NCBI GenBank assembly: GCA_963707835.1
Contig: CAVPRI010000001.1
Coordinates: forward strand, 558,001 to 622,000
Length of the DNA stretch: 64,000 nucleotides
Source of the DNA: Bog-473 sp963707835
GTDB taxonomy: Bacteria; Actinomycetota; Acidimicrobiia; Acidimicrobiales; RAAP-2
Reading direction: 5' to 3'
Shown: piece after piece, positions 44,294 to 54,189 of the stretch
Position numbering within the stretch: position 1 is the first letter of the stretch
How the letters are laid out: every line of letters starts with the position of its first letter
The notes under the pieces: generated by a model
The model's input: the letters and a program-made list of their open reading frames with translations, nothing else
What the model was told of the DNA's origin: nothing
The model's database searches: none
Program-made: the position numbers and the translations under genes

Positions 44294-45712
44294 ATGGACA
44301 AGCTGATGATCGTCTCGGCCGATTCACACGCCATCGCACCACCCGAGTCGTGGCAGGACTACGTGGAGGCGCGCTACCACGAGTACCTGCCCCAGCTCGA
44401 GGAGGAGAACCGCATCTTCACGACGTGCATGGGACCGCTGAATGGGTACGTGCAGGAGCAGACGGACGTCTACGACTTCGACGGCGCCTACCGGTCCGGA
44501 GGCGTCACGGGTCTGTGGGACGCCGACGTGCGGATCCGCGAGATGGACCGTGAAGGGATCGCCGCCGAGATCGTCTACACGGGAGACCCCCGGGCCACCG
44601 ACCTGTTCCACGCCCCGCTGTGCCGCACCTACCCCCTCGAGGTCTGTGATGCGGGCATGCGCGCCTATCACCGCTGGGCGCACGACACCTTCGGCCGTCA
44701 CGGCGACCGCATCTTGTTGGTGGGGGTGACGGGAACCTGCACCGACATGGATGCGACGCTGGCCGAGATCGACTGGATCGCCGACCACGGTTTCGTCGGC
44801 ACGTTCGTACCCGGCAACACCGTCTTCCCCGGGATGCGGCCGCTCGAACGACCCCTCCTACGACCCCTTCTGGGCGCGCTGCGAGGCGCTGGGACTCGCC
44901 GTGGTGGTCCACGCAGGCTACGGGCTCGACCAGGGCTCGCTGTTCCCCGAGATCGAGCGGATCACCACGTCGGTGACCGAGAGCGGCGGCTCGGACCTGG
45001 ATCTCCTGACGCGGATCACGAGCGACGTGTTCACGCCGGAATTCGCCTCGGACGTGCGCTCCCGCCGGCCGCTCTGGCAGCTGACCCTCGGTGGGGTGTT
45101 CGACCGCTTTCCAGGGCTCAAGCTCCTCCTCACCGAGATCCGGGCCGACTGGATGCCGGCCACCCTGGAGCATCTGGACACCGTCTTCGAGGGCACCGTC
45201 GTGACGAGCTGCCGGCCACGAGGCGGCCGAGCGAGTACTGGGGCTCGAACGGGCTCACGTCCCTCTCCTTCGTCCACAGCTCTGAGGTGGAGATGCGCCA
45301 TGAGATCGGCCTTGACACCCTGGCTTTCGGACGCGACTTCCCCCACGCCGAGGGCACGTGGCCCAACACCATGGCCTGGCTCGTCGACGCCTTCGGCGAC
45401 CTGCCCGAGACGGAGACCCGCCAGATCCTCGGTGAGAACATCGTCCGGTTCCTCGGGCTCGACCGCACCCGGCTGCAGGGGGTGGCGGACCGGGTCGGGC
45501 CGGAGGTGGGGGAGATCGTCGGGAAAGCCTCGGAGCTCTCGCCCGAGCTGCTGGCCCACTTCGATCTCCGGGGCGGCTACCTCAAGAAGTCCGAGGGCGC
45601 GCAGAAGCTGTCCGACGTCGACGTCATGGTGCAGAGGACCTGGCCGCAACCCCGTCGTGAACGGCCGCGCCGGTCAGCATCTTCCTTGACCGGTCGAACC
45701 GCGCCCACGTAA
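44294..45712 (+). CDS. Amidohydrolase-2 family protein, copy 1 (frameshifted)
   Basis: ATG 44294 follows CGGAGG (44282-44287). The protein starts MDKLMIVSADSHAIAPPESWQDYVE, the D-x-H metal motif of amidohydrolase-2 TIM barrels (PF04909), then VRIREMDREGIAAEIVYTGDPRATDLF. After shifts near 44855 and 45215 come LGLAVVVHAGYGLDQGSLFP (metal His), FPGLKLLLTEIRADWMPATLEHLD and FGRDFPHAEGTWPNTMAWLVDAF (active-site Asp in GRDFPH), then ILGENIVRFLGLD. Members hydrolyse or decarboxylate cyclic or aromatic acids. It is the first of three related genes. Confidence 0.85.
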   Translation: MDKLMIVSADSHAIAPPESWQDYVEARYHEYLPQLEEENRIFTTCMGPLNGYVQEQTDVYDFDGAYRSGGVTGLWDADVRIREMDREGIAAEIVYTGDPRATDLFHAPLCRTYPLEVCDAGMRAYHRWAHDTFGRHGDRILLVGVTGTCTDMDATLAEIDWIADHGFVGTFVPGNTVFPGMRPLERPLLRPLLGALRGAGTRRGGPRRLRARPGLAVPRDRADHHVGDRERRLGPGSPDADHERRVHAGIRLGRALPPAALAADPRWGVRPLSRAQAPPHRDPGRLDAGHPGASGHRLRGHRRDELPATRRPSEYWGSNGLTSLSFVHSSEVEMRHEIGLDTLAFGRDFPHAEGTWPNTMAWLVDAFGDLPETETRQILGENIVRFLGLDRTRLQGVADRVGPEVGEIVGKASELSPELLAHFDLRGGYLKKSEGAQKLSDVDVMVQRTWPQPRRERPRRSASSLTGRTAPT

Positions 45713-45731
45713 CCTAAGGACAAGAGCTTAG
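45686..45731 (+). promoter_or_regulatory. Candidate promoter and palindrome before amidohydrolase copy 2
   Basis: TTGACC (45686-45691) and TAACCT (45710-45715) are 18 bases apart, and CTAAG (45714-45718) and CTTAG (45727-45731) form an inverted repeat just downstream. The site lies at the end of copy 1, so copies 2 and 3 may have their own promoter. Confidence 0.35.
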
Positions 45732-45749
45732 AGTTTGGGGGGAACCCGA

Positions 45750-47193
45750 GTGGTGCAGAACGCCTCGGCTGAAGGGTCGATGTCCTCGGAACCAACGGTC
45801 GACGCGGCGGACCTGCCGCTCTTGGTCTTCTCGGCCGACACGCATGTCGGCCCGCGGCCGGAGGATCTCCGTCCCTACTGCCCGCAGGAGCACCTCGCAG
45901 GAGTTCGACGCGTTCGGGGTGACGGCGAAGGACTACAACACGTTCTTCGAGATGCGCGCCTTCTCGGAGGACTACTGGAACGGGCGTCGGCGGAACATGC
46001 CAGACGACCGGGCACTTCGACCCCCATGCCCGCTTGCGCGACATGGATCGCGACGGGGTCAGCGGGTGGGATGATCTTCCACGACAGTCTCAACGGGCAG
46101 CCCTTCCCGTTCGACTACATGAACTCACTGGGCAACGGCATACCGGCGCCCGAGGCGCGCGAGCTGGCTGCGGTGGGCCGCGCCCTGTACAACCGTTGGC
46201 TGGTCGACTTCTGCTCGGTGGAGCCGGAGCGGAACGTCGGCCTGGCCCAGCTGCCGTTCTGGGACATCGACGCCATCGATCGCCGAGCTCGAGTGGTGCG
46301 CCGAGCACGGCCTGGGCGGGGTCAACTTCCCTGCGCCCGGGCCAGCCCGGGCTCCCTGCTGTCTTCTCACCCGAGATGGACCGCTTCTTCACGGCCTGCG
46401 AGGAGCTCGGGCATGACCCTGGCGACGCACATCGGCGCCATGCCGCCTGCGTCGGAGTACCTCGAATACGGCGATCCGACCCACGAGGGTACGTTCCATT
46501 TCGGACTGCTGGACTCGGGCGAATGGGGCGTTCGCACCGTCTATGAGCTCTCGATTTTCGGCGTCTTCGAGCGGCATCCTCACCTCAAGCTCGTTCTCAC
46601 GGAAGTGCCCGGAGTGTTTTGGAACGAGATGTGCCTCAAGATGGACTCTCTGCAGAAGACGCCGATCCGCCGCAAGGAGCAGGCGCTTCCTCGACTCCCG
46701 AGCGAATATGCCGCCACGAACGTATGGATGGGCAACAGCTTCCAGTCGCGCCAGGAGGCCGAGGCCGCAATCGGGATCGGTCGTGAGGACCGGTTCCTGT
46801 GGGGTTCGGACTATCCGCACCCCGAGGGCACCTACAGCTACCCCGATGACCCAGACGAGATCCCGATGACACGGTTGTCGCTGGCCTTCACCTACCACGG
46901 ACTCCCGCTGGAGAAGGTCCGGATGATTCTGGGCGAGAATGCGCTTCAACGCATTTCCCTGCCTCGATGCCGCTGCCTTGAGCAAAGTCGCCGCTCGGGT
47001 CGGCATCAGTCCTGGCGAGATCGCCTATCCACCGGAGATGGAGAACCACAAGTACGTTCACGAGCGTGGCACCCTGGGTTTCGCACCGAAGGGCCGTGGA
47101 ACTAGAGCGACGCTCGGCGGCGATAAATCTGGCGCCACGCGGTATCCAGCTCGGCGTGCCACTCGAAAATCAGTGAGAAGAGGGATGGAATGA
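45750..47193 (+). CDS. Amidohydrolase-2 family protein, copy 2 (frameshifted)
   Basis: GTG 45750 follows GGGGGGA. The protein has LPLLVFSADTHVGPRPEDLRPYCPQ (D-x-H motif), then in another frame EFDAFGVTAKDYNTFFEMRAFSEDYWNGRR, then RLRDMDRDGVSGGMIFHDSLNGQPFPFDYMNSLGNG, ERNVGLAQLPFWDIDA, LGMTLATHIGAMPPASEYLEYGDP (metal His), FERHPHLKLVLTEVPGVFWNEMCLKMDSL and FLWGSDYPHPEGTYSYPDD (active-site Asp). Shifts lie near 45900, 46010, 46060, 46280, 46415 and 46950. The C-terminus ALSKVAARVGISPGEIAYPPEMENHKY is clear, but the last 30 residues before 47193 look random, so the true stop may be near 47105. It is related to copies 1 and 3 but not nearly identical. Confidence 0.8.
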
Positions 47194-47214
47194 CAGGTTG
47201 ACCAAAGAGAGCGG

Positions 47215-48461
47215 ATGCTCCTCGTGTCGTCGGACGGGCATATCGGCCCGCCGGCCGAGCGCTACCGCGAATATTTCGACCCGAAGTACGTGGACGATTT
47301 CGACGAGTGGTTCGCCTCATACATCCCGGTGTGGCTGACGAAGGGGACCACTGCCCGAGAGTCGGTCAAAGGCGTGACGCGACACTGTGATGTGGGGAGA
47401 GGAGTACCAGCGAAGCCTTCGAGGCTCGGGCAGCGAAGATCCCGTGGGGCATCGAGGGGAAGTGGGACGCCAAGCGTCGACTCGAGGCGCTCGACATCGA
47501 CGGCGTCGCCGCCGATGTCATGTTTCCCGACGACCAGTCGGCGAACTCGCCCCCGTTCCTCGGCCTCGCCCGTGACTTCAGCGAGAAGTGGGACCGTTGG
47601 TCACCGGCGCAACGCCGTGAGGGCGCGCGTGCGTACAACCGATGGCTCTCGGAGTTCTGTTCGGAAGACCCCAATCGACTGCTCGGCGTCGGCCTCATCG
47701 GTTCGCTCGCTGATGTCGACGACGCTATCGAGACAGTTCGTTGGTGCAAGGAGAATGGCATCAACGGCGGGCTGATGCTGCCGGTCAACTACTACAACAA
47801 CGTGCGAACCCTTCTGGCACGATCGAGCGCTACGACCCGCTGTGGTCCGTGTGCAGCGAGCTCGACATGCCGCTCCACACCCACGTCGGTCCTGGCAGCC
47901 CGTACTACTCCGAGGACCCGTTCATCGGCGGCCTGCTGTGGTCGGCGGAGGCATCGTTCTGGGTGCACCGGCCACTTTGGTTCTTCATCCTCGGCGGCGT
48001 GCTCGAGAAGCACCCGACCCTGAAGCTGGTGTTCACCGAGCAGGGCGTCGAGTGGGTGCCCGGCGCCCTCATGATGATGGACTTCCTGCTCGAAGCGAAG
48101 ATCACGCCCTTCAGCGAGAGCGAGCGCAAGCAGATGTACTCGATCAAGCCGAGCGAGTACTTCTTCCGCCAGTGCTGGATCGGCGCGACCAACACCGATG
48201 CACTGGGCTGGGTCACCTCCGGCGATCGTGAGACGCTCGGCTCCGGGCGGCTGATGTGGGGTTCGGACTACCCGCACATGGAATCGGCCTGGCCACAGAC
48301 GCGGGAGAAGCTCCGTGACCTCATGAAGGGGATCGCCGGCCGACGAGGTCAAGGCGATGGTCGGCGGGAACGCGATCGAGTGCTACGGGATCGACACCGC
48401 AGATCTGGACGAGACGGTGGCGCGGATCGGGCCGACCGAGGACGAGATCATCACCACCTGA
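47215..48461 (+). CDS. Amidohydrolase-2 family protein, copy 3 (frameshifted)
   Basis: ATG 47215 opens MLLVSSDGHIGPPAERYREYFDPKYVDDFDEWFASYIP, with the D-x-H motif. After shifts near 47380 and 47410 come KIPWGIEGKWDAKRRLEALDIDGVAADVMFPDDQSANSPPF and ARAYNRWLSEFCSEDPNRLLGVGLIGSLADVDDAIETVRWCKENGINGGLMLP. A shift near 47815 leads to LDMPLHTHVGPGSPYY (metal His), LWFFILGGVLEKHPTLKLVFTEQGVEWVPGALMMMDFLLE and LMWGSDYPHMESAWPQTREKLRDLMKG (active-site Asp). A last shift near 48340 gives MVGGNAIECYGID and a stop at 48459-48461. About 415 residues, the normal length. Its stop lies 38 bp from the stop of the converging tetR gene. Confidence 0.85.
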
Positions 48462-48498
48462 CCCGAGAGCGGCCGGACCTCGATCGGGCCCGGCGCTC

Positions 48499-49110
48499 CT
48501 AGGACTCGAGGCCGGCGGTGAGGACGCGGATGAGGTCCTCGACCAGCACCTCGAGGGGGGCGCCCAGGGTGCCGCCCTCGAGGGCGTGCTGGTAGCGGGC
48601 CAGAGCGTGCACCGCGCTGTTGACCAGGAACTCCCAGCGCTCGGCGAAGATCGCTTCGGGCAGTCCGGGCAGGATGCGATGGGAGATGGCCCGCAGTCCC
48701 TGGACCGTCTCGGGAGGGACCGCCGCCTCGAGGCCGCCCGACCCTCCGCGCTCGATGTAGTAGCGCGAGAGGAAAGGGATGTAGTAGTTGCCCTCGGTGA
48801 GGTTGCTGGCCAGCGGAACCACGAACGAGCTCACGTAGTCAACCAGCATGGGCCGCTCGTTCCCGACGGCCAGTGCGGCCAGGAAGTCGTTCCTCATGTC
48901 CGACACGAATTGGGCCCGGTGGCCGGCCACTGCGTTGACCAGGTTCTCCTTGTCGCCGAAGTGGTACTGGATGGCCGCCTTGTTGCGCTGCCCGGCGGTG
49001 ATGGCGATCTCCCGGAGCGGCACCGCGGCGATCCCGCGCTCGGCGAACAGGCGTTCCGCCGTGACCAAGATGAGCTCCCGCGTGGCCTCGCCGCGGGCGT
49101 TGGCCCGCAT
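48499..49110 (-). CDS. TetR-family regulator
   Basis: ATG 49110 (after GGGGAGAGG) gives 203 residues; the longer frame to 49263 adds a low-complexity stretch. The DNA-binding domain is GEATRELILVTAERLFAERGIAAVPLREIAITAGQRNKAAIQYHFGDKENLVNAV (residues 6-60), of the AefR/RutR-like kind with N-K-A-A-I-Q-Y-H-F as the recognition segment. The C-terminal domain is helical. Its location next to catabolic genes suggests control of the SnoaL-SDR-P450 run upstream or of the amidohydrolases. No operator is evident. Confidence 0.88.
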   Translation of the reverse strand: MRANARGEATRELILVTAERLFAERGIAAVPLREIAITAGQRNKAAIQYHFGDKENLVNAVAGHRAQFVSDMRNDFLAALAVGNERPMLVDYVSSFVVPLASNLTEGNYYIPFLSRYYIERGGSGGLEAAVPPETVQGLRAISHRILPGLPEAIFAERWEFLVNSAVHALARYQHALEGGTLGAPLEVLVEDLIRVLTAGLES

Positions 49111-49228
49111 GGCCTCTCCCCGGGGGTTGGGCCGGTACCTCTCGGCCACGCGTGCCACGGCGGTCACGAGTGACTCGACTGGGAGGGTGACATCGGGGAA
49201 GTGTAGGTGACCATGTGTCCCGGGCGAT

Positions 49229-50123
49229 CTACTGGGGCACCTGCTCGGTGCCGTGGCCGACACGGGCTATGAACTGACCGGTCTTGGCGGGAGCCCAGAA
49301 CTCGGCGGTATGGAAGGTGGAGCGGCCGGAGGCCTGGCGCGACGAGACGGTGAAGCGCAGCTCCGCGAACACGTACCAGTCCTCGGTGACCTGCGAGAGC
49401 TTCTCCACCGACTCGACCTGGTAGCGGTCGAAGAACGCCTCGTAGTAGGCGCGGTGCGCCGCGGCCCCCCGGTGATCGGTGACCGTTCCGGTGTCCTCGA
49501 CGTAGTCCCGGACGGTCGAGGCCACGCGATCGTGGAGCACGCTCATGACGCCGTCGACGTCGTTGGCCCGCAACGCGTCGAGGAACACCTCGTAGCGGTC
49601 GTACACGCGCTGACGGGCACTGAGCTGATCGTCGGGGATGGTGTTGGGCTCGTCGGCTCCGCCGAGCGCCTCGACCGGATAACGGATCCAGATGAGCTCC
49701 CCGGTGATGCCCGGCCCGCTCCCCGACGGGAAGAGCCCCAGGGTCTGGGTGGTGTACTCGGGATCGGGGTTCGACTTGATGCGGACGCGTGATGTTGTCC
49801 TGGAAGGTGTACCAGGTCCCCCGGATCTCGGTCAGACCGATGACCTCGGTCAGGTCGCTGTGCCCACGAATGAAGCCGTAGGCCCCCACGATCTCCTCCC
49901 GGGTGGTGAGCCGGGGCAGCGTCACGCTGCCGTCGGGCAGGATCTCGGGCATCACCATGTAGGCGTACGGTCCCTCGGGGGTCAAGGTGTCGTAGAGCGG
50001 CTCCATGTCGCCACTCGACGCCTTGATCTCCTCCTCGATGTGCCAGATCGACTGGGCATACGTGTGCGACGACGCCTCCGCGCTGATGCGGAGGATCTCC
50101 GGATCGATGTCGAACCCAGGCAT
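49229..50123 (-). CDS. Two-domain SnoaL-like/NTF2-fold protein (frameshifted)
   Basis: The protein has an N-terminal domain (MPGFDIDPEILRISAEASSHTYAQSIWHIEEEIKASSGDMEPLYDTL, then VIGLTEIRGTWYTFQDNI). After a one-base shift near 49790 it continues with RVYDRYEVFLDALRANDVDGVMSVLHDRVASTVRDYVEDTGTVTDHRGAAAHRAYYEAFFDRYQVESVEKL and VFAELRFTVSSRQASGRSTFHTAEFW, a second SnoaL-like domain. About 298 residues. Tandem SnoaL domains occur in actinobacterial steroid and aromatic clusters. No catalytic residue is certain. ATG 50123 is followed upstream by the SDR stop at 50206. Confidence 0.7.
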
Positions 50124-50205
50124 CGGTGCGTCTCCTTCTTTCGTGACGACTCGGGTGCAGTGGTCGTCGCTGAACGGCTCTGTCGCCGGACGGCGCCGCG
50201 CTACC

Positions 50206-51158
50206 TCACAGGGCCTGATACGGCTTGGCGGTCATCAGGTTGACGACCTCGTCGATGCCGGTCTTGGAGACGTCGCGCGGTCGTTGGCGATCTCGAGCTT
50301 GCCGGCGTCGAGGATCTCGCCGAGATGGTCACGGATGTCCTCGATGGTCAGGTTCCGGTTGCTGTAGCCCGGGGTCGTGCCGAAGAGGCGAGCCACCACC
50401 GTGCCGGCCGAGGAGTCGAAGAGGCCCCCGGAGAGCTCACAGGACTCGTGCGCCAGGTAGGCCACCATGGGCGAGACCAGTTCGGCCGGCTGGGCCTCCA
50501 CGAAGGCCTCCATGACTGCCGGGTCGTGGATGTCGTAGAAGTGATGGAAGGAGTTGCTCACGCCGCCGGGGCTCACGGCATTGACCCGGATCCCGTAGCG
50601 GCTTCCCTCGAGGGCGAGACCGCGGGTGAGGCCGTAGATCCCGAACTTGGCCGCCCCGTAGATCGTGAGCCCGGGCATGCCCCACATGCCCCCCGAGGTG
50701 GTGTTGACGATCCGGCCGTAGCCGGCCCCGCGCATGTGCGGCCAGGCGGCGCGGCACATCCAGATGGAGCCCATCAGGTGCACGCCGATGACCTTCTCGA
50801 GATGTCGGGACTCGATCTCGTCGAAGTCGGCGACCACCCCGATGCCGGCGTTGTTCACCAAGATGTCGAGACGTCCCCACGTGTCGATCGCCGTCTGGAT
50901 CGCCGCCTGGGCGCTCTGCTCGTCGGCCACGCTGTGGAGGTCGGCGACCGCCTCCCCGCCGGCCGCGTTGATCTCAGCTGCCACGAGCGCGGGATCGGCC
51001 GGAACGACGTTCCGGCCGTCAGGTCCGACCCCGAGATCGTTGACGACGACCTTCGCCCCGCGTGAGGCCAGGAGCATGGCGTGGGCCCGCCCGAGGCCCG
51101 GGTTCCCGCCGGCTCCCGTCACGACGGCGACCTGGCCGTCGAACCGCAGACTGCTCAT
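50206..51158 (-). CDS. Short-chain dehydrogenase, MFE-like (C-terminal frameshift)
   Basis: ATG 51158 opens MSSLRFDGQVAVVTGAGGNPGLGRAHAMLLASRGAKVVVNDLGVGPDGRNV, the long-loop SDR of the 17-beta-HSD4/MFE type, with ILVNNAGIGV, Ser in IVNTTSGG, Tyr-Lys in TIYGAAKFGIYGLTRGLALEG. A shift near 50277 restores the natural end DVSKTGIDEVVNLMTAKPYQAL, with stop at 50206-50208; without it the frame ends at 50235. It is similar in kind to the SDR at 21657-22559, so the window has two of this subgroup. It follows the P450 gene on the same strand. Confidence 0.9.
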
Positions 51159-51291
51159 GTTCCCCCTTCCACGTCGAGTCGAGCCACCGTGCGATGCCGG
51201 AGCGGGGCTCAGGGTGGCGTGCCCCCAAGGGCATGCACGCCGGGCGACAGTGTAACTGGAATTGAGGCAAGCGTCTTGGTTCGAACGTCGC

Positions 51292-52499
51292 TCACCACGT
51301 GAGGGGAAGCTCGGCCGGGCTGCGCAGGAACGACGTGGTCGACCACGGGACGTCCTGCGGCGCGATCGCGAGCTCGAGGTCCGGGTAGCGGGCCAGGAGC
51401 CGCTGCACCATGACCTCGACCTCGAGGTGTGCCAGGTGCGCGCCCAGGCAACGGTGGACGCCCCAGGCCAGGGCGAGATGGGTGGCGGGTCCTCGCGGCG
51501 GAAGTCGAGCTCCCAGCCGCGCCGGAAGACCGACTCGTCACGGTTGGCGACATTGTGCTCGGCCACCACCGATTGTCCGGCTGGGATCACCACGCCGCCG
51601 CTGAGCTCCACGTCCTCGCTCGCCCACCGGATCATGGGCGTGCCGAACCGGAAGCTCGGGATCCACCGCCACAGCTCCTCGAGTGCGGCAGGCAACAGCG
51701 CGTCGTCGTCGAGCAGCTCCTGCCAGAGATGCCGTTGCGACATCAGCGTGAACACGGACGAACCGAGCTGTGCCGCGGTGGTCTCGAAGCCGCCGAGGAA
51801 CAACGTCGTCGACAAGCTGATGAGCTCGGCTTCGGTCAGCTGGTCCTCGTCGTCGCGGGCGTGCACCAGGACGCTGAGAAGGTCGTCCGTGGCATGCGCT
51901 CGGCGCTCGGCGATCAGACTCGTGACGTAGCCCTTCATGTTGCCCGCGGCCTTGATCCGATCCTCGAACTCCGTGCCGGGCCCGGTCATCTCGTCGACCC
52001 AGCCCCGGAAGATCGCCACGTCCTCTTCGGGGATGCCCAAGATCCCCGTGAGCACCTTGAGCGGCACGTTCCACGCCGCCGTGGCCACGAAGTCCGACTC
52101 GGGCCCCCGTTCCTCGAACTCGTCGAGGTAGCGGTCGATGATCTCGGTGACCCAGCCCCGGGTGGAACGGATCTGGGGCGCCGAGAAGGCGACCAGGGCC
52201 AGGCGCCGCAGGCGCGTCTGGCGCGGTGGGTCCATGTTGGCGATCAAGGTGGGGTCGTCGATGTGCGTCTCCCACATGCGCGGCGTGTCGCGCCCCACGC
52301 CGATCTCCTTGCCGAATCGACGGTCGCCGTAGACCGTCTTTACGTCGTGGTAGCTGGTGGCCAACCAGCATGGCTCGCCGAACGGGAGCTTCACCTTGAT
52401 CGGCCCCTGTTGTTGGAGCTCGCGGTAGATCTCGGGGATGGTCAGGTCGTTGCAACTGACGATCGGGTACTGGGTCGGCTGTTCGGATTCGGTCGCCAC
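51292..52499 (-). CDS. Cytochrome P450 (frameshifted near the haem loop)
   Basis: GTG 52499 opens MATESEQPTQYPIVSCNDLTIPEIYRELQQQGPIKVKLPFGEPCWLAT. The I-helix is LISLSTTLFLGGFETTAAQLGSSVF (G-G-F-E-T-T in place of A-G-x-[DE]-T-T), the K-helix ExxR is in ALEELWRW with the E-x-x-R partly altered, and PMIRWASEDVELSGGVVIPAGQSVVAEHNVANRDESVF follows. A shift near 51490 leads to THLALAWGVHRCLGAHLAHLEVEVMVQRLLARYP, which has the haem Cys; the usual F-G-x-G-x-H-x-C start is A-W-G-V-H-R-C. About 400 residues. It should hydroxylate a hydrophobic substrate with O2 and electrons from an unlinked ferredoxin. No redox partner gene is adjacent. Confidence 0.9.
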
Positions 52500-52509
52500 G
52501 CGTGCCCTC

Positions 52510-53082
52510 TCAGCCGGCGACCATGGCGTCGGGGCCCCATGGCGTCACGACGTCGTCGACCTGGAACCGCTCGGGCAGCGCATCGGTGACCCGCCACGTG
52601 GCGACCAACCGGCCGACACCCACGCAGTAGGCACACAGGAGGCCCAGGTCGACGAGCTCCCCCTCCTCGAAGTGCCGGCGCAGGTCGTCGTAGACGGCGT
52701 CGTCGATGGCCAGGTGGTCGGTGGCGAAGAGATCCGCGAAACGCAGCGCGGAACGCTCGGCGTCGGTGAGGTCCGGCGCGTCCATGGGTTCCTCGAGCGA
52801 GCAGACCAGATCCTCGGACACGCCGTCGTCGATGGCGTACTGGTAGCGCACGGCCATGCAGCTCCGGCACTGGTTGTGGAACGCGATCCTGAGCCGTACG
52901 AGCTCGGTGAGGCGCGGACCGAGGGTGCTCTCCTTGGTCCGCGCCCGAGAGAAGGCCCCGAGGGCGGCGGCGGCGTCGGGGCGGTGCGCCATGATCTCCT
53001 GGACGGCGAGATTGGTCGCTCTCCCGGGGTCGGCCGGGTCCTGGAGGCTGAACTCCGGGTTTGGATATCGGATTCGAGGCAC
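52510..53082 (-). CDS. Carboxymuconolactone decarboxylase/AhpD-like protein
   Basis: GTG 53082 gives 190 residues (the frame to 53124 adds 14). The protein is all-helical: LTELVRLRIAFHNQCRSCMAVRYQYAIDDGVSEDLVCSLEE near residues 69-109 contains the CxxC with a following His/Arg region of AhpD-like peroxidase partners. The second half is AERSALRFADLFATDHLAIDDAVYDDLRRHFEEGELVDLGLLCAYCVGVGRLVATWRV. AhpD reduces peroxiredoxin; other members decarboxylate lactones. It is between P450 and LLM genes on the same strand, 10 bp before the P450 start. Confidence 0.85.
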   Translation of the reverse strand: MPRIRYPNPEFSLQDPADPGRATNLAVQEIMAHRPDAAAALGAFSRARTKESTLGPRLTELVRLRIAFHNQCRSCMAVRYQYAIDDGVSEDLVCSLEEPMDAPDLTDAERSALRFADLFATDHLAIDDAVYDDLRRHFEEGELVDLGLLCAYCVGVGRLVATWRVTDALPERFQVDDVVTPWGPDAMVAG

Positions 53083-53125
53083 GTCCCGCTCCCTTGGATC
53101 AGCGGACGATGTGGATCGGCCCACC

Positions 53126-54112
53126 CTACCGGCGGCGCGGTGCGCCCGCCGAGGCGCTGACCTGGGCCGCCCGCTCCAGGTAGGGCCATGCCACCGCCGG
53201 CGGCACCCCGCCGCACAGCGGGACCAGGTTGAGCGAACGGCCCCCGGCCACGTGGGCCGTGGCCTCCTCCACGCTCATGATCCGGTAGCCCGTGGCCGTG
53301 GCCCGCAGATCGCCGATGCTCGTGGCGTGCGAGATCATGGCGCTGGTCTCGTCCCCTTCGTTCCACGACGAGTACGTGCGGGCGTCGTGGAAGACGTGGG
53401 GACCGAGCTCCTCCCAGGCCCTGTCGACGTCGTCGGCCACGAAGACCACCGAGGGCGTGTCCTTGTCGGGCAGGTTGATGAACCCCAGCTCGTGGCCGTG
53501 GGCCCGCGACTCCTCCTCGTAGGCCTCTCGCATGCCCGGGACGGAGCCGTGGGCCTGGAGGCCGAGGCCGTAGCGGCCGGCCCGCCGGGCCGCGGCGATG
53601 CTGTGGCCGCCCCACAGGATGCGCGGGCCGCCCGGGGTGACCGGGGGCGGGGTGACGCGGATGCGCCGCCCCTCGTGCTCCACGGGCTCGCCCTTGCGCA
53701 GCTCGAGGAGCAGTCGCAGCTTCTCCTCGGCGATCCGGCCCCGCCGCGTCCGGTCCACTCCGAACTGCTCGAACTCCTCGGGCCGGTACCCGACCCCGAG
53801 CACATAGGAGACGCGGCCCCCGCTGATGATGTCGAGGACGTTCATCTCCTCGGCCAGGCGCACCGGGTCGTAGAAGGGGAGCAGGGTGGCGGCCAGCATG
53901 ATCGGGAGCCTCTCGGTGCGCGCCGCCACGGCCGTACCCATGATCAGCGGCGAGGGCAGGTAGCCGTCGGGCGAGCCGTGGTGCTCGCAGATCACCACGG
54001 TCACGCAGCCTCGGGTCTCGGCCCAGTTGCACATCTCGAGGGCCGTGGCGTACAGCTCGGTGGTCGAGGCGCCCGGCTGCGGGGCCCGCATGTCGAACCG
54101 CATCACGAACAT
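53126..54112 (-). CDS. LLM-class flavin/F420-dependent oxidoreductase
   Basis: A 328-residue TIM-barrel protein: MFVMRFDMRAPQPGASTTELYATALEMCNWAETRGCVTVVICEHHGSPDGYLPSPLIMGTAVAARTERLPIMLAATLLPFYDPVRLAEEMNVLDIISGGRVSYVLGVGYRPEEFEQFGV. The EHH-S-x-D-GYLPSP and LAEEMNVLDIISGGR segments are typical of the monooxygenase branch of the family. It probably acts on the same pathway as the P450 and SDR next to it. It is divergent from the mycofactocin-type SDR gene (77-bp gap). Confidence 0.88.
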   Translation of the reverse strand: MFVMRFDMRAPQPGASTTELYATALEMCNWAETRGCVTVVICEHHGSPDGYLPSPLIMGTAVAARTERLPIMLAATLLPFYDPVRLAEEMNVLDIISGGRVSYVLGVGYRPEEFEQFGVDRTRRGRIAEEKLRLLLELRKGEPVEHEGRRIRVTPPPVTPGGPRILWGGHSIAAARRAGRYGLGLQAHGSVPGMREAYEEESRAHGHELGFINLPDKDTPSVVFVADDVDRAWEELGPHVFHDARTYSSWNEGDETSAMISHATSIGDLRATATGYRIMSVEEATAHVAGGRSLNLVPLCGGVPPAVAWPYLERAAQVSASAGAPRRR

Positions 54113-54189
54113 GGGTCGATGCTAACGAGCGGGTGCCGCGGTCTGGGGGGTAGCGTCGTCGGCGGAGACATGGACGAAAGGGGATCGTT

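Noticed and set aside
42520..44334. Minus-strand open frame fused to the cyclic di-GMP gene, making a 1329-residue frame
   Set aside because: It is antisense to the intact GMC oxidoreductase and has no recognisable domain; high-GC DNA often leaves such frames open.
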